Source: Deferribacteres bacterium
GTDB taxonomy: Bacteria > Nitrospirota > Thermodesulfovibrionia > UBA6902
DNA: 16,086 nucleotides
Direction: 5' to 3'
Assembly (NCBI GenBank): GCA_013152795.1
Contig: JAADFS010000043.1
Coordinates: forward strand, 1-16,086
Shown here: piece by piece, positions 1 through 5,115 of the stretch
Layout: every line of letters begins with the position of its first letter
How positions within the stretch are numbered: position 1 is the stretch's first letter
The notes under the pieces: generated by a model
What the model was told of the DNA's origin: nothing
Database searches by the model: none
Seen by the model: the letters and a program-made list of their open reading frames with translations, nothing else
Made by a program: the position numbers and the translations under genes

Positions 1-2
1 AG

Positions 3-311
3 GCCCTGAGCCTTATCAAGAGGGCGGTTGCGCTGGCCCCTGACAGCGGCTATATCCGCGACAGCCTCGGCTGGGTTTACTACAAGAAGGGTATGTACAA
101 GGAGGCCCTGAAGGAGATAAAAAAGGCATCCGAGATCGAAAAGGACGACCCCCTGATCCTTGAGCACCTTGGAGATGTTTACAAGAACCTGAATAACAAA
201 AAGGCCGCGATAGAGGCATGGAAAAAATCCCTCGAATTCCATGAAAAGGAAGAGGGGCTCAAGGAGAGGGTTGAAAAAAAGATTAAGGAATTACAGTTCC
301 AGAACAATTAA
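3..311 (+). CDS. TPR-repeat protein, C-terminal end (5' partial)
   Basis: The frame is open from the first bases of the window, so the start lies upstream. About 102 residues are visible. They contain tetratricopeptide-type helical repeats: a G-W-V-Y-Y-K-K-G-M-Y-K-E-A-L pattern, then L-G-D-V-Y-K-N-L-N-N-K-K-A-A-I-E-A-W-K-K-S-L 34 residues later, the normal TPR spacing. The tail is a lysine- and glutamate-rich helix. TPR arrays are protein-interaction scaffolds; nothing here gives the partner. The stop codon shares a base with the ispE start (TAATG), so the two genes are translationally coupled and very probably one operon. The TPR call is firm; any more specific role is not supported. Confidence 0.88.
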   Translation, partial: ALSLIKRAVALAPDSGYIRDSLGWVYYKKGMYKEALKEIKKASEIEKDDPLILEHLGDVYKNLNNKKAAIEAWKKSLEFHEKEEGLKERVEKKIKELQFQNN

Positions 312-1170
312 TGAAAGATTCATCACTGTCCCTGAAGGCACCTGCAAAGATAAACTGGTTTCTGAACGTGCTCGGCAGGCGCGATGACGGATTCCACGAG
401 ATCCAGAGCCTTACCTTATTCAGAAAATAACCCTGTACGATACGCTCACATTTGCCCCTGCGGAAAATTTAGTACTGCAGACAGAAGCCCCTATCCCCAC
501 TGAAGAAAACCTGGTCTATAAAGCCGCAGCGCTCCTGAAGAGCAGGTACGGCATCAGGGAAGGCGCACTGATACATCTGGATAAAAACATACCGGCGGGC
601 GCCGGTCTCGGCGGAGGCAGCAGTGACGCAGCAGCCGCGCTTGCAGGCCTGAATGAGTTGTGGTCCCTGAACCTTTCCGCAGAAGCCCTCCGCAGGGCAG
701 CGGCGATACTTGGCTCGGACATACCGTTTTTCCTCCACGGCCCGCTTTCTTTTGTATCCGGCAGGGGGGAGAATATAATCCCCTGCAAGGCTGAGAAAAC
801 ACTGGATATCCTCCTTGTAAAACCATCTTTTGATGTGTCAACCGCATGGGCGTACGAAAACTTCTCAAAGTTGACAAAGAAAAGCGGAAAAGTGGATAAT
901 ATTGAGTTCACTATCCGCAGTATAGAACGGGCGGAACTTGACGGCATAACAGGGAATCTCTCAAATGATCTTGAAACCGTTACAGTCGAAAGTTTCCCCG
1001 TGATCGCCGGGATAAAAGAGCGGCTGGTCAGGGAGGGAGCACTGTTTTCCCTGATGAGCGGCAGCGGCCCCACCGTGTTCGGCGTATTTGAATCACGCAG
1101 CAGGGCAGAGAAGGCAGCGGGGGCGTTTGACGGGTTCTGGACAGCGGTTGTACAGACGGTTGCAGGCTGA
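311..1170 (+). pseudogene. ispE: 4-diphosphocytidyl-2-C-methyl-D-erythritol kinase, frameshifted by a 5-bp duplication
   Basis: IspE phosphorylates CDP-methylerythritol in the MEP isoprenoid pathway; it is a cytoplasmic GHMP kinase. The N-terminus has the A-P-A-K-I-N-W-F-L motif (catalytic Lys13) and G-F-H-E-I-Q-S-L. The ATP loop P-A-G-A-G-L-G-G-G-S-S-D-A is near 592-630, G-S-D-I-P-F-F near 712-732, and the C-terminal G-S-G-P-T-V-F-G-V-F near 1060-1090. The first frame stops at 428-430 and the second runs from 418 to 1170. The break is an exact tandem CCTTA CCTTA (409-413, 414-418). Removing one copy gives H-E-I-Q-S-L-I-Q-K-I-T-L-Y-D, as expected for the family, and a 284-residue protein of normal length. 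IspE is normally essential where the MEP pathway is the only isoprenoid route, so an assembly error, a paralogue or slippage must be considered. The start overlaps the TPR gene stop. Confidence 0.9.
409..418. repeat. 5-bp tandem duplication (CCTTA x2) inside ispE
   Basis: Two adjacent identical pentamers sit exactly where the ispE frame breaks. Deleting either copy restores the frame and the conserved protein motif, so this is the lesion itself. Confidence 0.85.
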
Positions 1171-1184
1171 ATCTTGATAAAACT

Positions 1185-1259
1185 TGGGGCGTCGACAAGC
1201 GGAAAGTCACAGGGTTTTGGTCCCTGCATTCGGGGGTTCGAATCCTCCCGCCCCAGCCA
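1185..1259 (+). tRNA. tRNA-Gln (anticodon TTG), CCA encoded
   Basis: The acceptor stem TGGGGCG pairs with CGCCCCA, followed by discriminator G and an encoded CCA. The anticodon arm is CAGGG / TTTTGGT / CCCTG, giving anticodon TTG (Gln). The T arm CGGGG-GTTCGAA-TCCTCCCG is standard. It starts 14 nt after the ispE stop. The ispE then tRNA-Gln order is common in several phyla, often followed by prs, but prs is absent here. Confidence 0.96.
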
Positions 1260-1535
1260 TCGCTGTTACCACTACAAACTGCACTCCGAACTCTGTTCCC
1301 CCGCAGACCCTTTAAGCCCTATGGTCGTCTTCACACACCCCTCGTACCAATCCCGCAATCTTGGACAACAATCAACGGAATATGGTATATAATATTTTTA
1401 TGTCAGAGCGGAAGCTGTGGAAAACGCTGGTGATTATAACTCAGGCCGCTGCCGGTTTAAGATTTAACCGGGTTCTGCCGAATCAGAAGGAGAAAATATT
1501 TTTGCATTTCCAAACAACCAAACAGGGAGGGCGAT
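1260..1535 (+). other. Intergenic leader upstream of the bactofilin
   Basis: No convincing gene lies here. It holds a short heptamer-like stretch (CACTCCG AACTCTG, 1279-1292) related to arrays at 4491 and 5061, and a good -10 box TATAAT at 1388-1393 with no clear -35 at standard spacing. A 6-bp stem CCGGTT/AACCGG with an 8-nt loop lies at 1452-1471. If transcription starts near 1400, the bactofilin mRNA has a leader of about 135 nt. No known riboswitch was recognised. Confidence 0.4.
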
Positions 1536-2181
1536 ATGTTTAAAAAATGGGGATCAGAGATGGAAAACGCCAAAACCGGAAATAACGGGAAACAGCAGCC
1601 GGCAAACCCGGCAGGTACCGATGTGAGAGTGAATGATACCGGCAAGGCCGCAACAGAGAAGATCACCGGCGTGAAAAAGATAAACACCATCCTGAAAGGG
1701 AGCAAGCTGATAGGGAATATCAATGTAACCTGCGACCTTGAATTAAGCGGAGATGTCGAGGGTGATATAATCTCTGAAAAGAATTCCAATAATTGCCATC
1801 AAAGGCACCTGCAAGGGAAATATTGAAACCAGGGAAGGGAACGTGGACATTGACGGCGTGCTGCAGGGCGGCGATATTACCGCCGGCAACAATGTAACAA
1901 TCTCCGGCAAGTTCAGCGGGGGCGAGGTCAAGGCAAAAGGCAGAATATATGTAAACGGTGAATTCGAGGGCAGGCTGGAAGGAAACGAGATAGAAATAGG
2001 CTCCAATGCCACGGGCAAGGGAGAATTGCTTTACAGGGAGTACATTTCCATCGCCAAGGGGGCCAAAGTCGACGTGCAGATCAGCAAGGCACAGCAGGAG
2101 TTGAAGGTATTGAAAACCCCACAGGAGCGGAATGTTGTGGATATTGCGCCCCAGGACAAGGCAGCAGCTAACAAGGCGTAA
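1536..2181 (+). pseudogene. Bactofilin (polymer-forming cytoskeletal protein), frameshifted
   Basis: Bactofilins form nucleotide-free beta-helical filaments used in cell shape, polarity or stalk and flagellar functions. A strong site GGGAGGG precedes the ATG. Residues 1-45 are a polar, low-complexity N-terminus. The beta-helix follows, with short hydrophobic turns such as L-K-G-S-K-L-I-G-N-I-N-V, G-V-L-Q-G-G-D-I-T-A-G, I-S-G-K-F-S-G-G-E-V-K-A-K-G, Y-V-N-G-E-F-E-G and Y-R-E-Y-I-S-I-A-K-G-A-K-V. The first frame ends at 1826; the rest of the helix continues in the next frame up to 2181. The break lies between about 1776 and 1791, and removing one base in CCAATAATTG gives N-S-I-I-A-I-K-G-T-C-K-G-N-I-E-T, matching the repeat register. 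The corrected protein is about 214 residues. The next gene converges on it, 10 bp away. Confidence 0.85.
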
Positions 2182-2191
2182 TTAAATATTA

Positions 2192-3238
2192 CTAATCAGG
2201 CTGGTCCATCTGTTCCTTGCCGGCGGACAATTCCCCGAGAGAGACATGTTCTTTAACGGCAAAGAGCGTTCCGATTATAACAGTAGAGCCCATCACTACC
2301 AGCCACGCAACAATACCGAAGCTTAAGGCAACGGCCTTATCAACGCCGAATATGCCGTTCAGCGCCGCTATGCACCCCAACTGGTATGATCCGATAAATC
2401 CCGGCGTGGGCACGACGGTGATAAAAATAGCCACTGTCAGGCTCAGGATGACCAGCGAAGATATCACAGGGATACCGACCTCTATATCAAATGCCAGATA
2501 AAGGGGATAATACAGGATAATAAATGAGCCCCAGATGAGAAACGTGAGGATGACCGTGGCCGATAATCCCTGTTTGTCCCGTATTATCTCAAGTCCCTTC
2601 GTAAAAGAGTGAACCATACCGAAAATCTTCTCCCTCCACTTGTGCGGAAGAAGGCGCGTGCATATATCCACTATTTTCATGGCCAGATTATTTTTATACT
2701 GCAGCAGCGCCGAAAACAGGAAAATAAACAGGCAGAACGACAGGGCCGTGACCCCGAATATCTTGACCTTATCCAGCAAGTGATTTGTCCCTTCAGCGCT
2801 GCCCGTGGAAAATATTCCGGGCATGAAAAACAGCACCCACACCAGTAAAAGCAGTACCAGAACGAGGTCAAACAATCTCTCTATAAAGATGGTGGCAAAC
2901 GATGCGCTGAAGCTTATGCGTTCCTTTTTGCTGAGAAGGTATGCCCTTATAAATTCACCCGCCCTTGCCGGGAGCATATTGGCTGTAAAACCTATCATCA
3001 GGGGGGAATAAAGGCGTGATGTCTTTACCTCCTTTACCGACCGTATCAGATAGCGCCATCTCATCGCCCTCAGCACATAACTGATGATAACTACTCCTAT
3101 TGCAAAAACAAGATAGATGTAATGTGCCGACAAAAGGGCGTTGCCGAGCTGGGCGATGTCTACATCCCAGAAGGCATAGACCAGGGACAGGCCCATGACA
3201 ACGAGGCCGATAAGGAGATGAATATGTTTTTTTTTCAT
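2192..3238 (-). CDS. Flippase-like / LPG-synthase transmembrane domain protein
   Basis: The 348-residue polytopic membrane protein belongs to the lysylphosphatidylglycerol synthase transmembrane-domain (UPF0104, TIGR00374-like) family. Support comes from the N-terminal helix, the V-L-R-A-M-R-W-R-Y-L-I motif at the end of the second helix, the G-F-T-A-N-M-L-P-A-R-A-G-E-F-I-R-A-Y-L signature and I-F-I-E-R-L-F-D-L. The C-terminal half adds P-T-P-G-F-I-G-S-Y-Q. Members move or modify lipid-linked molecules; the substrate cannot be read from the sequence, and the catalytic domain of true MprF is absent. The start was set at 3238 because GGAGA lies 4 nt upstream; an in-frame ATG 45 bp earlier has no such site. 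It converges on the bactofilin. Confidence 0.88.
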   Translation of the reverse strand: MKKKHIHLLIGLVVMGLSLVYAFWDVDIAQLGNALLSAHYIYLVFAIGVVIISYVLRAMRWRYLIRSVKEVKTSRLYSPLMIGFTANMLPARAGEFIRAYLLSKKERISFSASFATIFIERLFDLVLVLLLLVWVLFFMPGIFSTGSAEGTNHLLDKVKIFGVTALSFCLFIFLFSALLQYKNNLAMKIVDICTRLLPHKWREKIFGMVHSFTKGLEIIRDKQGLSATVILTFLIWGSFIILYYPLYLAFDIEVGIPVISSLVILSLTVAIFITVVPTPGFIGSYQLGCIAALNGIFGVDKAVALSFGIVAWLVVMGSTVIIGTLFAVKEHVSLGELSAGKEQMDQPD

Positions 3239-3257
3239 AAAATCTCCACGAATGTAT

Positions 3258-3287
3258 AGTATAGCTGTAATTTTATTTAACAATCAA
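3258..3287 (-). promoter_or_regulatory. Sigma-70-type promoter for the flippase-like gene
   Basis: On the minus strand TTGATT (3287-3282) is followed after 18 nt by TATACT (3263-3258). The start codon is about 20 bp downstream of the -10 box. Both hexamers are close to consensus. Confidence 0.6.
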
Positions 3288-3293
3288 CCTTAT

Positions 3294-3330
3294 CCTTAAC
3301 ACTGGCATAAAATACTACAGCGGGGCAGGA
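3294..3330. repeat. Dispersed palindromic element, left half only
   Basis: CCTTAACACTGGCATAAAA followed by a CGGGGCAGG core matches the left end of other copies (reverse complement of TTTATGCCACTGTAAGG at 7720-7736). No right end was found before the small ORF, so this is a half element or remnant. Confidence 0.6.
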
Positions 3331-3346
3331 ATTTACCTGATAATAC

Positions 3347-3368
3347 TGTGACATTGCACACAATTGTG
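3347..3368. promoter_or_regulatory. CRP/FNR-like half-site pair overlapping a perfect dyad
   Basis: TGTGA-N6-ACACA (3347-3362) differs at one base from the classic CRP consensus TGTGA-N6-TCACA. It overlaps the perfect 10-bp palindrome CACAATTGTG (3359-3368). Both lie about 150-170 bp upstream of the start point predicted for the sigma-54 promoter at 3490, a normal place for an activator. The binding protein is unknown. Confidence 0.4.
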
Positions 3369-3489
3369 ACAGCAGATATACGTGCAAGTTATCCATTTTC
3401 ACCGCCGCTCAACCTCAATCCAACACCCCTTTCCTGCTAACCCCTTATTTTAAAAGGAAAAAACAAGAAGTCGAACTTTTCCGCCTGTC

Positions 3490-3505
3490 TGGCACAGCTA
3501 TTGCT
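3490..3505 (+). promoter_or_regulatory. Sigma-54 (-24/-12) promoter
   Basis: TGGCAC-N5-TTGCT has the invariant GG and GC separated by exactly 10 nt, an essentially perfect match to the RpoN consensus. The predicted start point is near 3516, only about 4 nt before the ATG at 3520, so the mRNA would be nearly leaderless. It drives the six-cysteine small protein. Confidence 0.8.
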
Positions 3506-3519
3506 CAAAAGAAAATGTT

Positions 3520-3726
3520 ATGAAAGTGTCCGGAGAACCGAATACGGAAAAAGGAAATATAAACAAGAGGTTCTGCCCCCTCCTGTCAAAACCTTCTGAT
3601 GATTGCTACTGTGTGAAGCTGAGCAGTCAGGACATAGAAAGGGCCGTACATTTCTGCACGAAATATTTCAAGAGATGTGAAGTCTATCAAAACGTCAACT
3701 GCGAAGGGCCCAGTGTTGCATACTAA
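3520..3726 (+). CDS. Small six-cysteine protein, function unknown
   Basis: The 68-residue protein has cysteines at 19, 29, 31, 46, 53 and 61 (C-x9-C-x-C-x14-C-x6-C-x7-C). The core P-S-D-D-C-Y-C-V-K-L, then H-F-C-T-K-Y-F-K-R-C-E-V-Y, looks like a compact metal- or cluster-binding fold. No signal peptide or membrane segment is visible, so it is likely cytoplasmic. It follows a near-perfect sigma-54 promoter, which argues strongly that it is a real regulated gene. No clear Shine-Dalgarno site precedes the ATG; with the start point near 3516, leaderless initiation is possible. The stop TAA is directly followed by ATG of a second small ORF. I do not recognise a named family. Confidence 0.7.
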   Translation: MKVSGEPNTEKGNINKRFCPLLSKPSDDCYCVKLSSQDIERAVHFCTKYFKRCEVYQNVNCEGPSVAY

Positions 3727-3805
3727 ATGAAAACTCCGCCTGTTAAGGGCTGTCATCTTATTCCTGATCATGGCGCTCCTCTATGAGGTGGTTTTTTTCA
3801 AATGA
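3727..3805 (+). pseudogene. Possible small single-span membrane protein, one base out of frame
   Basis: The ATG directly after the previous stop is followed by AAAA. Read as written it gives a short unconvincing peptide. If one A is removed the frame reads M-K-L-R-L-L-R-A-V, then I-L-F-L-I-M-A-L-L-Y-E-V-V-F-F-K and stop: a positively charged start and one strongly hydrophobic helix, about 25 residues. The fit to a small membrane protein is striking but short, and chance is possible. If real, it is cotranscribed with the six-cysteine protein. Confidence 0.35.
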
Positions 3806-3821
3806 GGCTGCCCTCTCATTA

Positions 3822-3909
3822 CCTTAAATATTGCATAAAGGCGGCGAGGGAGGCTGCCGCAAGACCTTTATAAAGCGATGGGATAGGCGATGTTTTTATG
3901 CCACTATTT
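3822..3909. repeat. Dispersed palindromic element (mixed ends)
   Basis: The left end CCTTAAATATTGCATAAA and the GCGGCGAGGGAGGCTGCCGC core resemble the copy at 8318. The right end TTTTTATGCCACTATTT resembles the copy at 7671. The core can fold into a GC-rich stem. No gene overlaps it. Confidence 0.65.
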
Positions 3910-4059
3910 ATAAGTATTATTATGATGGGGTTGTCGATAAAGCAATGAATAGGGATTGACAAAAGCTGTCATAATATGTAGTCTTAAGATATAATACTCT
4001 CCAATTATCTGTATTAAACATTTAACCCGTTCGAGAAAGGACGGTACTCTTTAAATAAC

Positions 4060-4386
4060 ATGTCGGCTGAACTGGTGAGAGAGGAGTCTCTCCCGAGGTC
4101 TGAAATGAGAGAAAAAAAATACATTATTCCAGACAAAGAAAATGAAAGGGCATTTCCTTTTATCCGGGACAGGAAGTCAGTCCCGGCGAAGGAACCGGCG
4201 GATCAGACGATCAGGCTTGGCGAAGTGACTGCGCAGGACAAGCTCATTTTTGAAGGACGTCCACCGGAACTCATACTGAAAGAGATAGATTCCGCCATGT
4301 TGCAGAAAGAGAAAACCTCACGTAGGCAACAGTCCGGAGGCCACAGCCTGTCGGCGTTGTGTCATTTCAAAAGCCAGCAGAAATAA
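4060..4386 (+). CDS. Hypothetical charged protein, doubtful
   Basis: The ORF has 108 codons, is rich in Lys, Glu and Arg, and has no hydrophobic segment or recognised motif. The middle (G-E-V-T-A-Q-D-K-L-I-F-E-G-R-P-P-E-L-I-L-K-E-I) looks like ordinary helical protein. The last 20 residues are low in coding character. No Shine-Dalgarno site lies close to the ATG: AAAGGA is over 20 nt away. A TATAAT at 3990-3995 and a TTGACA at 3956-3961 lie upstream but are not at standard spacing to each other. It may be a lineage-specific gene or a chance ORF. Confidence 0.4.
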   Translation: MSAELVREESLPRSEMREKKYIIPDKENERAFPFIRDRKSVPAKEPADQTIRLGEVTAQDKLIFEGRPPELILKEIDSAMLQKEKTSRRQQSGGHSLSALCHFKSQQK

Positions 4387-4409
4387 CCGCCCTGCTCTTA
4401 TCTGTTGTC

Positions 4410-4563
4410 AGATTTACCCTACAGTGGCAAAGAACATCGCTGGCGGGGCAAGGCAGTCTGCCGGAAAGGCTTTATCTGCCCGCTGACAACTGCACTCTGC
4501 ACCCTTAACTCTGAACTCTGGTTTCCCGGCAGCTTGCCTCGCCGCGTTTATGCAACGTTAAGC
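4410..4563. repeat. Composite palindromic element, copy 1 (downstream of P-II gene)
   Basis: The left end AGATTTACCCTACAGTGGCA is followed by a GGGGCAAGG-CAGTCTGCCGGAAAGG block and CTTTATCTGC. A heptamer array comes next (4491-4521), then the right end CCCGGCAGCTTGCC...GTTTATGCAACGTTAAG. The same order of parts recurs at 4929-5114 in the same orientation. The right end stops about 5 bp from the P-II stop codon. Confidence 0.7.
4491..4521. repeat. Degenerate 7-bp tandem repeat (AACTCTG type)
   Basis: CACTCTG CACCCTT AACTCTG AACTCTG are four consecutive 7-mers with the last two identical. Related arrays occur at 1279 and 5061. Confidence 0.6.
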
Positions 4564-4567
4564 TCTT

Positions 4568-4900
4568 TCAGAGGGCCTCTTTTCCCTTTTCTCCTGTCCT
4601 GATACGGATCACGTCCAGCAGGTTGTATATAAATATCTTGCCGTCGCCGATCTCGCCTGTCTTTGCATTCTCCTGTATTGTATCCACCACCTCATCAAGT
4701 TTATCCTCGGCCACGGCTACTTCAATCTTGACCTTCGGAAGAAACTTCACCTCGTACTCCACACCCCTGTAGACTTCCATGTGTCCCTTCTGCCTTCCGA
4801 AGCCCTTGACCTCCGTGACCGTCATGCCCTGTATGCCTATCTTGTTCAGGGCGTCCCTGACCTCGTCGAGTTTGAAATGTTTGATGATAGCTTCTATCTT
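4568..4900 (-). CDS. glnB/glnK: Nitrogen regulatory protein P-II, start codon missing
   Basis: P-II proteins are trimeric sensors of ATP/ADP and 2-oxoglutarate that control ammonium uptake and nitrogen metabolism; a GlnK-type protein binds AmtB directly. The frame shows K-I-E-A-I-I-K, F-K-L-D-E-V, the T-loop G-F-G-R-Q-K-G-H-M-E-V-Y-R-G-V-E-Y with the uridylylation tyrosine (Tyr51), the B-loop T-G-E-I-G-D-G-K-I-F and the C-terminal I-R-I-R-T-G-E-K-G. No ATG, GTG or TTG lies in frame before an internal ATG at 4825 (Met28), and a stop occurs at 4903-4901. An AGGAGG site sits 5 nt before AATAAAAG, where ATGAAAAAG is expected. Restoring two bases gives exactly 112 residues, the usual P-II length. 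It follows amtB on the same strand, and long repeats lie on both sides. GlnB versus GlnK cannot be told from sequence alone; position favours GlnK. Confidence 0.9.
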   Translation of the reverse strand, partial: KIEAIIKHFKLDEVRDALNKIGIQGMTVTEVKGFGRQKGHMEVYRGVEYEVKFLPKVKIEVAVAEDKLDEVVDTIQENAKTGEIGDGKIFIYNLLDVIRIRTGEKGKEAL

Positions 4901-4909
4901 TTATTCGGT

Positions 4910-4915
4910 CCTCCT
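4910..4915 (-). promoter_or_regulatory. Ribosome binding site of the P-II gene
   Basis: A perfect AGGAGG lies on the minus strand, 5 nt before the position where the P-II start codon should be. It shows that the true start is there and not at the internal ATG at 4825. Confidence 0.8.
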
Positions 4916-5019
4916 ATTCAAACAGATTAGATTTACCCTTACAGCGGGGCAGAGGAGTCTGCCGGAAAAGCTTTATCTGCGATTCCTTCAGTGGTAACAG
5001 CTCAGCCCCCTCCCCCTAC

Positions 5020-5042
5020 CCCCCTCCCGCCAGGGGAGGGGG
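5020..5042. terminator. Very GC-rich hairpin
   Basis: CCCCCTCCC, loop GCCAG, GGGAGGGGG: a perfect 9-bp stem. It lies in the amtB to P-II gap and could attenuate readthrough from amtB, but no T-run follows on the minus strand, so intrinsic termination is not shown. It may instead be a structural part of the repeat. Confidence 0.45.
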
Positions 5043-5060
5043 TACCTGTTTCATTCTGCA

Positions 5061-5088
5061 CTCAGAACTCAGAACTCAGAACTTTGAA
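5061..5088. repeat. 7-bp tandem repeat (CTCAGAA x3, CTTTGAA)
   Basis: Three exact CTCAGAA units and one variant lie head to tail, directly before the right end of the composite element. The unit is related to the arrays at 4491 and 1279. Confidence 0.8.
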
Positions 5089-5115
5089 CTCTCCTGCCCC
5101 TTTATGCAACATCAC

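Larger units (their letters stand above)
4929..5114. repeat. Composite palindromic element, copy 2 (between amtB and P-II gene)
   Basis: The left end AGATTTACCCTTACAGCGGGG and the block AGTCTGCCGGAAAAGC plus TTTATCTGC match copy 1 at 4410 closely. This copy also carries a GC-rich hairpin (5020-5042) and a heptamer array (5061-5088). The right end CTCCTGCCCCTTTATGCAACAT stops just before the amtB stop codon at 5116. With copy 1 it brackets the P-II gene in direct orientation. Confidence 0.7.

Noticed and set aside
516..1229. Long minus-strand ORF opposite ispE
   Set aside because: The plus strand carries clear GHMP kinase motifs; this is a shadow frame.
1361..1543. ORF of 60 codons before the bactofilin
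   Set aside because: It overlaps the -10 box and the bactofilin start, with no coding character.
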